In this document: positions 34,901 to 47,563 of the stretch, piece by piece
Numbering within the stretch: position 1 is the stretch's first letter
Layout: every line of letters begins with the position of its first letter
NCBI GenBank assembly: GCA_039545275.1
Contig: BCHS01000004.1
Coordinates: 186,001 to 250,000 of the forward strand
DNA: 64,000 nt
Source of the DNA: Pseudomicrostroma phylloplanum
Taxonomy: Eukaryota; Basidiomycota; Exobasidiomycetes; Microstromatales
Direction of reading: 5' to 3'
Notes under the pieces: generated by a model
What the model was told of the DNA's origin: nothing
Databases searched by the model: none
What the model saw: the letters and a program-made list of their open reading frames with translations, nothing else
Position numbers and translations under genes: made by a program

Positions 34901-36760
34901 GAAGAGGACGGGTCTTCGGACGAGTCGGATCTGGATCTCAAAACGCCAATCACGGAGTTGGCCGCACGCACTGGAGCATTTGACGCAGCTGTACAGAACC
35001 GGGGCGCCAAGAGGAAGGCGGCTGCCGAGGTGCAGCTGCCACTAGGTAACAGTCCGCCGGTAGCGGAGGACCGGCCCATTGCAGGGACCACCAGGGTTCT
35101 GAGTCATACGTCTCCTCGCAGAGTCGTATCCAGCCCAGTCAAGGCTTCGCCGATGAGGAAAGCTGAGCGCGGCGAAGCGAACCTGCTGCAGAGTATGGCG
35201 GCGCTCTCAGTCGCCCCTGCTGCCAGGCCAGCGGGCTTGGGCAGACGATCAACTTCGTTCTCCACTGCCTCTTCGCGCTCGGCAAGTCCCGACCTCGACG
35301 AGAGCTTCGCAGCGGACGTGAACAGCGATGACGACAATGAGTCGCTGATGTTGTCCGAGGTCGATTTCCCATACGCTACCAACGAGCTTTCGCCTCGGTC
35401 CGACAGGTCCGACCGGTTTGCCGCACGTACCCCACCTGCTTCGCCGTCAGTGAGGGAAGCACCAGGTACACCGCGATTGGGCTCAGTCCGGGTCAAGAGC
35501 ATCGCCAGCTCGATCTTTGGATCGGTCGATAGTTCTTCCCGCCGTTACGACTCTGACGTCAACACCACCAAGACCAAATCCGATGACGAGGCTGAGATGA
35601 ACGGCAAGCAGCCTAGCACCCCTGGACACAGGCAAGTGCTGATGGCTCCAGGCGAATCGCACGATGCGGTCGTCGAGGCAGCTTCCTCAGAAGCTGGAAC
35701 CTCATCTGGCCGCGTCAGTGCCGCGACGAATACAACTTCTCGCTCGACAGATGCTTCGCCGCCTAGCAGTGGAGATGATGCGCAGGGGGACAAGGCAAGG
35801 CTTAGCCTTGCTACAAATTTATCTTCCTCGTACACCGAAGAGGCGACCACACCCCCGCCTGTCTCGGCGAGAGCCGCAAGCACTGGTCTAACTGACGACG
35901 GTGACGACGGTGACTTCTTCCGCTCTGCCCACGATCCTACTCGTCAGCCCACCACTCCCAAGCAAGGCTATCAATCCACGGCTGCACCGAGTAGCCCAGG
36001 GTCTTCTTTGGGTCGTCGTTCGATCGAGCCCTTCGATCGCGTCTTGAATGCACGGTCGCCGCTCTCAATGCTCCTCGACCCGGGACATCGAGCTGCTGTG
36101 TCGAGGTCTTCCTCCATCGGATCGCGTACCGCTTCTGGCCCTAACACCGTCCGCAAAGAACCCATGGCTTCTCCCTTGGCGGACCGCGGGCTGCCAGGCG
36201 GCGGCCTTCGGAAGTCTGCCTCGTTCGCCAGCGCCATCCCTCCATCTCGTTTGTCGAGCGACCAGCACAGGCCGACAGGGCAGACCATGGCAGGCTCTCC
36301 GACTGCAAGGGTTGTATCGCAACCTAGGGTCAGTGCGCCGCCAAGCGCCATCCCTCGCTACTCGGCTCCTACAGCCGCCCCTCCTCTTCAGATGTTAGCC
36401 GCATCGAGTCCAGTCTCGGGGATCCCTCGCCTTTCCACGGGCCCATCCCAAGATCTCTCGAGTCTGAGGAACGGACTCAGCAGGAAAAGCAGCGCTGTCT
36501 CGGTGCGCGCTGGCAGCGGTACTGTCAAGCTCGTGCCTGCCATTCTCCCATCATCAGCGCTCCCTCGCAAGGGATCGAGCCCATCGAGCAGTACCAGCCA
36601 ACTGAGCTCACCCGTGTCGCCAGCGTCTACGATTGTCCCGGTTCGCGCTACCTCCACTTCGCCCGTATCGCCCCCCACTACCATTGCCTCGCGAATCCCG
36701 CGACCAACTGCCGTCACGGCTGGAGGTGCGAGCAATGGCGTGCCCGCTCGAAAGAGGTGA
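31940..36760 (+). CDS. Large disordered Ser-rich protein with C-terminal SxIP motifs
   Basis: One exon, 1606 residues from the ATG at 31940. I do not recognise the family. The N-terminus has a short helix (RDNILAMRQAKQRQQLAAL). Most of the rest is Ser/Pro/Arg/Thr-rich and looks disordered, with two denser blocks: NPFAYYAFSPDLPPFVPQGL at about 614-633, and one near 780-825 with HFDPYAHLRRDS and FVTFMAKRKSMKQYREF. The last 180 residues are basic and hold four S-x-I-P motifs at about residues 1431, 1469, 1493 and 1584 (SAIP, SAIP, SGIP, SRIP), three directly followed by Arg. Such motifs in basic Ser/Pro sequence bind EB1 proteins at growing microtubule ends, so a plus-end tracking role is a reasonable inference, not a demonstrated one. 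Many possible phosphorylation sites (RSxS, SP) are present. Confidence 0.85.
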   Translation: MSVLRPSIPPSSSNDEAAEIRDNILAMRQAKQRQQLAALTEALALDQLSSGSSQPSPSSPASASVPPQTQSRFGKGRGLEQIGEEDPRLLSWYAASSEGESESDADSHLSKPDQDHEGIGQGHRRDDSMSGEEHGVLGQQTIAALLNSSPAMSTRALKVPTLDLNSTDSAYKRNSAGSAGSSGESRRTNGSGPHSPATSFSEGRQSESRSSSRASFTPTPSPKGPPPRDPLPALPSDNMARQGSYQGPNSPSMIFPRRRSEASPSTLQVPLPTTPVLPPPSGPLPDPPEGGSRSRPNSWQRQSPTTPLTARSLSGDSPTSSRQSFTSARSGTEGRRSSLASAFGQDWLLPPTPQFATFSNAEEGSSRRSTDSTNWTAGLTGTEDSELKDRVSASRLQDILDAAEIRRRDIARRSLGGSSIQVAVDDEAGAEDQTADAWASGTSLAGPSTDTALQAPRHESSATTLTPSSYKTDLQRQLSNSRIVSMYETAPGTAGDEDSSRQQTPIPPVPSGSTRHSALTERMDEDEEDADSDDTISGIDVSGDDPRRKVQRRRGKSTSATSFDYEAQRASAPSLRKGKGTQARTSGGGPRGGVAAPTTPPAPGREEANPFAYYAFSPDLPPFVPQGLRPLDLTGRGTWTSIAARAGAMTSPGSATLSRASSYASTATAGKRSSYTSQNNSPVSMRQLAAETRLKQQQADEYRDQQAALLAGKSWKPFDIIAHATEHGLSASSSATPSLYGTASLPDSSPRSHLSALSAPFPNVLAPPILTSTEGIAYHFDPYAHLRRDSQAKTEASVGLDDDEDFVTFMAKRKSMKQYREFSQQTSPPPSPGTKGNGVSAEAGVGTDADEEEVYHSVDAGGVGADQRKTRGSAGLTNGIRDIDAYYSSSEDEVAAEARTPVRKRSQRTSDHRRRRTVSGQSGKGRSVLTEDDDMSWPKPVRTPRLSSRRSNIFTTPVRVPSSTASHRSSSYSLRDDASQSDVSHLEEEDGSSDESDLDLKTPITELAARTGAFDAAVQNRGAKRKAAAEVQLPLGNSPPVAEDRPIAGTTRVLSHTSPRRVVSSPVKASPMRKAERGEANLLQSMAALSVAPAARPAGLGRRSTSFSTASSRSASPDLDESFAADVNSDDDNESLMLSEVDFPYATNELSPRSDRSDRFAARTPPASPSVREAPGTPRLGSVRVKSIASSIFGSVDSSSRRYDSDVNTTKTKSDDEAEMNGKQPSTPGHRQVLMAPGESHDAVVEAASSEAGTSSGRVSAATNTTSRSTDASPPSSGDDAQGDKARLSLATNLSSSYTEEATTPPPVSARAASTGLTDDGDDGDFFRSAHDPTRQPTTPKQGYQSTAAPSSPGSSLGRRSIEPFDRVLNARSPLSMLLDPGHRAAVSRSSSIGSRTASGPNTVRKEPMASPLADRGLPGGGLRKSASFASAIPPSRLSSDQHRPTGQTMAGSPTARVVSQPRVSAPPSAIPRYSAPTAAPPLQMLAASSPVSGIPRLSTGPSQDLSSLRNGLSRKSSAVSVRAGSGTVKLVPAILPSSALPRKGSSPSSSTSQLSSPVSPASTIVPVRATSTSPVSPPTTIASRIPRPTAVTAGGASNGVPARKR

Positions 36761-37186
36761 GCACAGGTAGGGGGAGGAGACGTTGATCGAGGTGGCAGGT
36801 TCATCCAGGTCTCGTCCTTGGCGTTGTCAATTGTCACTATATTTGTACTTTATTCACTAGCCTTTTGCAGGCCAAACTCTGTCCCTCACTTATACGATGT
36901 TTATTTACCGATGTCCCTTTCTACGTAGTCATCAGCATGAATCCTCGATCGATGCCAGGTCGTGCAGCGTCGAGTGGGCGCATGGTCAAGGAGGAGCGAT
37001 GCTTCCCCACCTCGCGCGCCTCGCGCATTGGCCCATGCCCCGCTCCGCTCGGCCATCTCCTCGTCTCCACCCGGGTCGGCGCAGCTCACCGCCCTTTCCG
37101 ACGTCGAGCATCTCTTTGCCCACTCTGCCCCAGCATCTCCTCTTTAACCCATCTCTCGCCATCTTCTCTCTGTCTTGTTGAGAAAG
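36761..37186. other. Intergenic region, SxIP gene to VPS68
   Basis: 426 bp between two plus-strand genes. The second half is pyrimidine-rich, ending a few bases before the VPS68 start, as a fungal leader would. No gene recognised. Confidence 0.5.
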
Positions 37187-40415
<3,229 letters not shown>

Positions 40416-40594
40416 GAGGAGGGGAGAGAGGAGAAGAGCGTACTCGTTCTGTCACGGATTTGTCAATCAGATTGCTCACTGCCAGATTCGAGAGTGATGG
40501 ATATTGTAGTGCCAAAGCACTGAAGGAAGACTGATCGCGGTATGACACAATCCGCAGAGCTAGTTTCAGGGAACGGGGAACTCTCTCGCCTCGT

Positions 40595-41437
40595 CTATTG
40601 CTCGAGGAAAGCCTTCTTTGCCGCTGTCCAAGAGGCGGCGGCTCCCATCATGATTCCGCTGGAGATGGCCATGGGCCTCACGCCCGCAGTGGCCTTGCAG
40701 ATGGCACCCGACAGTCCTCCAGCGGCCATTGCGCCGGCCATGTCGTGCTTGCCGCGGGCATTGTCGATGATGGCGTCGATGGCGTTGTACAAGAGCGCTG
40801 GAGTGGGGGGAAGAGCGGATGGAGGGTGAGCATGCAAGGCTTCCGCATCGTACAGGGCGGCCATTCCCGCCGGCTTCTACTCACCAATCACACCAGCGCT
40901 GTTTCCCATGAAGCTCCCCCTCCTGGTAACCTGGTTGAGCATCGCATTGATACGCAAACGCATCGTCGGCGAGTCCACCCCTAGAGGTCTTGTCAATCCC
41001 TCACGAGCTCCCAGCAATCCACCAATGGCGAGTCCCGAGAGGTACGTTGTACCTGTACCATAGCAGAGGTCGTCACTCCATCCTCGACTGGGTAGGGCAG
41101 TCCTGGCTCCCTCGAGCGAGTTGGGCGCAGTGTCCACAATGTCCAGATACTCTACATCGTCCCTTCCCAGCCCGGCGAGCGGGTGCAGCCGAGCGGCGTC
41201 GAATTCTGGCGAGGAGAAGAGGCCGGCAGCGGTAGGTGTGTAGGAAGAGTCGTAGGGAGAAGTGGAGGAGGAAGGCTGGGAGAATTGAGCAGTGTTGAAG
41301 TAGGCCGTAGAGGAGGAAGCTGAGTTGTCTGCCTGGGGCGGGGGCTGAGCCTGGGTGAAGTCGGATGAGGTGGAAGCAGGAGCAGAGGCGTCTGCTGGCA
41401 CGCCTTGCTGCTTTCCAGAAGATGAGAAGGGCCACAT
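40595..41437 (-). CDS. TIM23: Mitochondrial inner-membrane translocase subunit Tim23
   Basis: Two exons (40885-41437, 40595-40797) encode 251 residues. The first about 80 residues are Ser/Gln/Pro-rich, followed by FDAARLHPLAGLGRDDVEYLDI, the conserved motif just before the membrane domain. The Tim17/22/23 domain then has GWSDDLCYGTGTTYLSGLAIGGLLGAREGL, LRINAMLNQVTRRGSFMGNSAGVIG and, after the splice, ALLYNAIDAIID...HDMAGAMAAGGLSGAICKATAGVRPMA. Tim23 forms the presequence translocase with Tim17 and Tim50. The splice falls inside the third membrane segment and keeps phase. Divergent from the permease gene, with a long 1.7-kb gap. Confidence 0.95.
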
Positions 41438-43170
41438 GGTATGTAGTGAGGTCGAATGAGACGGGATGTGTAGGCTCTGCTAGCGGCGGTGGTTGCGATA
41501 CGGTCGTCGTGATCGGGGGCGCCGATGGCAGTTGCTGAGGCGAGGAATCTTTTGTCCTTGCTTCCTTCCTTCCTTGTGGTCTTCCGTTCCGTTCCATCAC
41601 CAGCCCCTCTCAACCCGTTCCGATGCGCGGCATATTCGAAATGCCAGACCTCCCGTTCCGTTTGCTAGCCACGTGGGCACACGAGCGGAACTGCTTCGCG
41701 GACGGCCATTGCGAACGCCCCTGGCGATCTCGATCTTATCGGCCTCCGGTCTGGGTTCTGTTTGCGTGATTTGTGACTGGCAGTGGTCCTGCAAAGCAAA
41801 GCATGCGAAGCGAGAGCCCGGCTAGCCTGCGCTATGATGACCTGAACTCGCTATCGGCGAGTGATGATGCTGCGATCTGACCCTCCCCCAGACTCTACCC
41901 CGTGGGACCCTCCCTCCCCCGTCTAGACTTCGGGGCTGCTGATGGTCGGTCTAGAGTCGTGTAGTCGAGGGTGGATGGAGCAGGGCCTCGGGTCTACTCT
42001 CTTCGCAGGCGGGTCGCGCGAGGGTGTCAGGATTGGCAGTGGCGTCGGCATCTGGCCTTGCGCGTGGCGCCAGGACAGTCGGGCCGCACTTTACCAGCCT
42101 CTGCTCCTTGCTCTGCTCTGCTCTGCGCCGGGTTCAGGAATGGACTCTGACTGTGATCGATCTACCTGCGCGGCAGACGCGCACGCATGAGCCATGCAGC
42201 CTTGCCAAGGTGCAATAGAGGAGCAACAGCACTGCGCGGCAACGGACGAGACCAAGGGGACGGGACTGTCCAAGCAAAGTGGCGCGGATAGAGTATCTGC
42301 CAAAGTGCCGCACGCAGACGAAAGCGCACGCTCTGGGTGCAGCAGACTAAGGCCGTGGCAGCGTGCAGTGGGTAGAATAGAACAGTCCACAGTTTCCAGC
42401 CCAGGCAGGACTTGGCCCTTGGCTTTCTCAGCCAGGGCGGATAGCAGGCCGCGGATGGCCCACGGGGGCACAGCAGCAGCGCAGCCCAGGGACCACCCAC
42501 CCACACACACACACACATCCGCACTCGTCCGCTCCGGGGCACATTCTTCTACAGGCCTTTACAAACTCCCCCCCGTCCGGATCTCTCGTGATTCCCCCCT
42601 CTCCCTCTTACCCTCAACACCATCTCCTGGACCATCCCCGCAAACTAGTCGACTTCAAGTATTGGTGCAACTGGACTCAAACTGTGAGTTGAACATGGAG
42701 AAGAAAAGAAGAACGGGGCCAAAGCAGGCCCGAGCTCGGGGTCCGGCGCTGTGAGGAGTTGTGCCGCGGTCCAGCTCCTCCTACGCAGCTCTCGCACCCC
42801 ACTGGAGCGCCGTCGAGGCGCTTCCCGTCCTAGATATCCTCGCCGTCTTTGGCAATGGAAGGGTCAACGTAGAAACAAACATCCCTCGGCAGGGGTAATG
42901 AGAAAGGTCGTGTGCACAAGCTGCCTCGCAATCATCACCCGTTCCGACCGATAACGATAGAGCTCGCCGGCAGAGATTGGGACCTTGGCGCAGCGTGGGG
43001 AATAGGCACAATCTCAATCATACAGGACGCCGTAGACATCAGTGATTGATAACTAACTTCGAGATGCCCTTCATCTTGTCCTATCCCCTCTCCTCCTGCA
43101 GAAGTCATCCCTTCACCTCCTCACACATCTTTGTCCCTCACCTCGTCCTTCCCACAACTCCTCTACCATC
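41438..43170. promoter_or_regulatory. Long divergent upstream region of TIM23 and the APC permease
   Basis: 1.73 kb, the longest gap in the window. A (CA)n run sits near 42498-42510. From about 42545 to 42650 it is C/T-rich, like a fungal core promoter or leader. A donor-like GTGAGT at 42684 and a branch-point plus acceptor near 43053-43101 suggest a 5' UTR intron for the permease. HGATAR-type GATA sites lie at about 42949-42960 (two adjacent) and 43047-43052. A 186-codon open frame (42194-42754) has no recognisable content. Confidence 0.4.
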
Positions 43171-44930
43171 ATGGCGTCCGACTCCTCCCACCCATCCGAG
43201 AAGGATGTTGGAAAGAGGTACCCCGAAGAGCCTAGTGTCCAGCACAGGCCCGTCAGCGAGGGTGGTATCACTGACGATGACGCCGATGAGCGCTTGGCCA
43301 ACATGGGTTACAAGAACGAATTCAAGCGAGAATTCGCCAGTCTGAGTACCTTCAGTGAGTACCCACGTCGCATCGTAAGGTGTTGACGTTCCGCGACGCA
43401 GTAGATCTGCGCGTACGTATCGGATCACTGACGGCACGCTCCGCCCCTTTCCGCTACTCAGGTTTCGCCATGGCTATCATGGGTCTGATCTCTAGTGTCA
43501 TTACTACTTTCAACATCCCGTGGGTGTCCGGTGGTGGTCCCTCTGTCATCTGGACCTGGTTCTTGGGATCCGTCCTGAACATGACTCTCGGTGTCGCCAT
43601 CGGTGAGCTCGTCTCTGCCTACCCCTCCGCTGGTGGTCTCTACACCGTCTCCGGTATGGTCGTCCCCAAGCGCTGGGCCCCCATGGTGGCTTACGGAGTG
43701 GGCTGGGCCAACGGTCTCGGTCAGATCGCAGGAATCTGTGGTACCGCTTATGGTCTCTCGTCTATGATCATGAGCTGGGCCTACGTCATCACCAACGGCA
43801 GCTTCGTCGCCACCACTGGAGAAATCGTTGGAGTCTTCTGCGCCATCATGGTCATTGCGGGAGTCCTCAACTCCTTCCCCACGTCATGGCTGGCCAAGTT
43901 CACCGCTTCTTACGTCTTCGTCAACATCATCACCACCATCGTTGTTGCGATCCTCGTACTTGCTCGTACCCCACGTGCCGAGTTCCTGAGCGGAACCGAG
44001 GCCTTTGGCACCATTGTCAACAACTCCGGCTGGTCCGATTCCCTGGGCTTCTTGATTGGTCTTCAGATGGTTCAATTCGTCATGACCGACTACGATGCCA
44101 CTGCCCACATTTCCGAGGAGGTCCACAGGGCTGCCATCGCTGCCCCCGTTGCCATTGTTCAGGCCGTCTTTGCAACTGGTCTCCTCGGCTTCTTCCTCAA
44201 CATCTGCCTCGTCTTCGCCAGCGGTGGCATTGGTGTCGACATCACCGTCTGGCCAGGAGAGCTTGCCGTTGCTCAGATTTTGCTCAACCGTGGAGGCAAG
44301 GTGGCATTCCTCGTCGTTTGGCCATTTGCCTGCTGTGTCGCCTTCTTCGTCGTCGTCACTGCTACCCAGGCCAACGCTCGAAGCTTCTACGCCCTGGCTC
44401 GAGACCGCGCCATCCCAGTCTTCTTCGCCAAGGTCAACAAGAAGACCAGGATCACTCTCAACGCCGTCTGGCTCGTCGTCATCCTCAACATCGCCCTGGT
44501 GATGCTGGCATTCGCCTCTTACTACGCCGTCGCAGCCGTCTTTGCCCTGGCAGCTCTGGGAATGGACTTGAGCTACTGGGTTCCCATCGTCTGCCGTCAA
44601 ATCTACTCTGAGCACCCCGACGTGCAGTTCCACAAGAACCGTGGACCCTTCTACCTGGGCAACGGTCTCTTTGGAAAGGTCATCAACTGGATCGCCATCT
44701 TCTGGACCCTCTTCGAAGTCACCATCCTGGCCATCCCCACTTACGCACCCGTCACTGCTTTGAGCATGAACTGGGCATCGGTGGTGTTCTTTGGTGTGAT
44801 GATTCTCTCGTACGGTTGGTACGCCGTGTACGCCCACCGCCACTACCGTGGACCTGGTGGATACGCCCACGAGCACAACGCACACAGTGTCGTGGTGCAG
44901 GAAGTCTTGGCCAACAAGGAGAGCCACTAA
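43171..44930 (+). CDS. APC-superfamily permease (GABA/choline/amino-acid transporter, ACT family)
   Basis: Two exons (43171-43354, 43462-44930) encode 550 residues. After a roughly 60-residue polar N-terminus with MGYKNEFKREFASLSTFS comes the membrane domain, with the family entry FAMAIMGLISSVITTF, then GGPSVIWTWFLGSV, GELVSAYPSAGGLYTVSG, DYDATAHISEEVHRAA and FYALARDRAIP; about 12 hydrophobic segments are visible. These match the yeast Uga4/Hnm1-like group of amino acid, GABA, polyamine or choline permeases at the plasma membrane or vacuole. The substrate cannot be told from sequence. Codon use is strongly biased to C-ending codons and GGT glycine, suggesting high expression. The C-terminus is His-rich. 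A 5' UTR intron is likely (see findings). Confidence 0.92.
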
Positions 44931-45501
44931 AGTGCAAGGGAGAGAAGACTCAGGAGATCCTTTGTCCTCCTCGAGGGTGCTTCAGCTTCGTCGTCGTCCC
45001 GTTTCGATCCCTTTGCTGGCCTTCAACGTCAGTCGGTCTGGTCCACTCGCGTCATCTTTTACCCCTTCCCCCTCCTCTCCCGTGCTTTCCTTCCCTTGTC
45101 CGTCCGTCTCGGCCTCGTTTCGTCTCTTGTTTTACTCCGCCTAGTCTATAAGAGTCCTGCGACCTTGATTGTTGCCATCGGGCTTGCATCGCATTCGCAT
45201 CCGCATCCGCATTTGCATCGCTTTGCAGAGTATTATGTTATTTGTTTGTATACCTTTTTGTTCCTTTCCGCAAAAAACTTTGTCCCCGAATCATTCTGTG
45301 TGCAGTGAATCGACGGACGGATGGACAGCTGCTTAACTCAAGTCTCGTCTTTGTGGTGCTGCTGGGTGCAAGCAAGACCGAGTGGATTCGCTGCTATGAA
45401 GGTGCTCAATCAGATGGGTTCAAGATGACGCGAGAAGGATGGTGTAGCATTGTCACATTATAGAGAGAAGTTTACAGACGAAGCGTGGGCTAGCGCGGAG
45501 A
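44931..45501. other. Intergenic region, convergent 3' ends of the permease and GCDH genes
   Basis: 571 bp. Contains an imperfect GCATCC/GCATTC hexamer run near 45184-45220 and AT-richer sequence after it, consistent with 3' UTR and poly(A) region of the permease. No gene recognised. Confidence 0.5.
45184..45220. repeat. Imperfect GCATCC hexamer repeat in a probable 3' UTR
   Basis: About six near-copies of GCATYC/GCATCG seen directly, about 250 bp downstream of the permease stop codon. Confidence 0.7.
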
Positions 45502-47180
45502 TCAGTAGAAGGCCTGTTGACCTGTGAGAGCCTGACCCAGGATGAGGGCTGCAAGAGAGGATGGAGAGAGGTGAAAAAGTCAGGACTGCGTCCTCTCTGT
45601 TAGGCATCCGAGGATCACCTGCTACTCACCATGGATATCGTGTGTGCCCTCGTACGTAGCCACGACCTCGAGGTTATGAGCGTGTCTCCCGATCGCATAC
45701 TCATCACTGCAGATGTTCCCACCCAGAATCGACCCCAGCATCCTAGCGTGCTCCAGCGCCTTGCCCGTCGAGTTCCTCTTGACCATCGAAACCATCTGTG
45801 GGTTCCACTCCCCCCTCTTGTCCTTTGCCCTCCCAACCAGCATGCACGCCGCAAAGCCCAATGCAGCTTCGGTGTGGGCATCTACGAGCTTCTTCTGCAC
45901 TAGCTGGAAACCAGCAAGGGGCTTCTTGAACTGCTTACGGTCAAGAGCATACTGCTTTGCCTCGTCGATGCAAGACTCGAGAGCACCCAAGGCGCCCCAG
46001 GCGATTCCGTACCTGGCAGAGTTGAGACACTCGAAGGGGGCTCCTAGTCCAGGTCGGGCTCGCACCAGAAGGGACTCGTCGCGCTTTACACGAACGTCTT
46101 CGAGGAAGATGGAACCGGTGACGGAGGCGCGCAGGGAGATCTTGTTCTTGATGGCGGGACAGGTGAAGCCCTTGGTGCCCTTTTCGACGAGGAAGCCACG
46201 GACCTTGTTGTCCCACTTGCAGCGGGCCCAGATTACGGCGATGTCGCTGGAGGTGAGCAGCAGCAGCAGCAGCAGCAAAGCAGAAGAAGAGTGGACGTTA
46301 GCGAAGGGTCGACAGAGTCAGTTCGGCCAGTCGCAGCCTTGATACTCACGCATACGGACTGCTGGAGATCCAGGTCTTGCTTCCATTGAGGATGATCTCT
46401 CCATCCCCAGTATCTTCGGCGGTGGTCTCCATTCCCGCTGGATCACTCCCATGGTTAGGCTCAGTCAATCCAAAGCATCCCACCATCTTTCCCTTTGCCA
46501 TTTCCGGTAGGTACTTCTCCTTCTGCGCCTCTGTGCCAAATTGGTAGATGGCGCCCATGGCCAAAGAGGACTGGACGCTCATGATGGACCGGTAGCCAGA
46601 GTCGACACGCTCCATCTCCCTCGTGATGAGACCATAGGCTACATTGCTCACGCCCGCACATCCGTACCCCTGGATGGTAGGACCGAGCAGACCCAGCTCA
46701 CCGAGAGAAGGGAGGATGGTAGGATCCCAAGCCTCCTTGCGCCACATCTCGAGGACCTTGGGCTGGAGCGTCTCCTGGCAGAACTCCCGCGCCGTGTCAG
46801 AGATGGCTTGCTCGTCGTCTGTCAGCGTCTTCTGCCAGCCGAGGGGGTCTTCGGCATCGAACTTGGTAAAGGCTGTAGGTGAGAGGAGGGTGAAGGGATC
46901 AGAGAAATGAGAACGAGAGAAGGGTCAGTTACCATCCTCTGCAATTCATGGCGACCCAGCCGCCGCCTCCTCTTCGTTCTGCCTTGCGTTCGCCGTGATA
47001 CTAACGAGTCATGTTGAAGTCCTCCTTGGACAGCTCATTCGGGTTGATCGTCGAATGCTGCACCGAGTAGCACCTCGAGGAAGCCACAACGAGATTCCTT
47101 CGCAGAGCGCCACCCATGGCGGTGCGCAGGAGCGATGGAGTGACGGCCGCTGAGGCCGAGGCTGTGCGGAGGAAAGACAT
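45502..47180 (-). CDS. GCDH: Glutaryl-CoA dehydrogenase (acyl-CoA dehydrogenase family)
   Basis: Four exons (47006-47180, 46350-46872, 45630-46246, 45502-45548) encode 453 residues. The N-terminus ([29 protein letters not shown]) is a clear mitochondrial presequence. The acyl-CoA dehydrogenase domain has [103 protein letters not shown], and the catalytic-base region [12 protein letters not shown] with Glu; the tiny last exon supplies [14 protein letters not shown], the usual end of GCDH. The enzyme converts glutaryl-CoA to crotonyl-CoA in lysine and tryptophan breakdown. The intron at 46247-46349 has a short CTG run next to its acceptor. Confidence 0.93.
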
Positions 47181-47563
47181 GCTGAGATCAAGCTGTAGGA
47201 TGTGAGAGTGTAGTAGGGAACGAAAAAGTAAGGAAGGGTTGATGGGAAGAAGAGAGGGTTGTAGTTGCGGATGTGGGGGCTGGAGTGCGTTAGTCTAAGC
47301 GGGGCAAATGGCTTCGATGTCGGCTTCCGGCGAAAGAGCCAATTTGCGGGGTCCGGAGAAAGGGCGGCTCGGCTTCTGACCTAGGCCGGTCCTGCCGAGG
47401 CGGCGGCGGCGCGACCCTGAACATCCGCGCCTTGGAAGATGTCACACGAGTCAGATGAGCAGTCAGGAAAAGAAGTGCGCATCTCGTAATTGAAGTTCAA
47501 GGTTCAATTGTATCATTGCTGTTCCAACAACAGACGATAACGTTCCGTCTCACGTCACACATC
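47181..47563. other. Intergenic region between GLC3 and GCDH
   Basis: 383 bp between two minus-strand genes: 3' region of GLC3 and upstream region of GCDH. A GGCGG-rich stretch is near 47400. No gene recognised. Confidence 0.5.

Noticed and set aside
42194..42754. 186-codon frame with an ATG in the TIM23-permease gap
   Set aside because: No domain, mixed low-complexity content including a CA repeat, and it overlaps the likely leader of the permease.
43884..44927. 347-codon open frame antisense to the permease
   Set aside because: It mirrors the strongly biased codon use of the permease on the other strand, is rich in Asp/Gly/Val with no domain, and has no splice or leader signals of its own.
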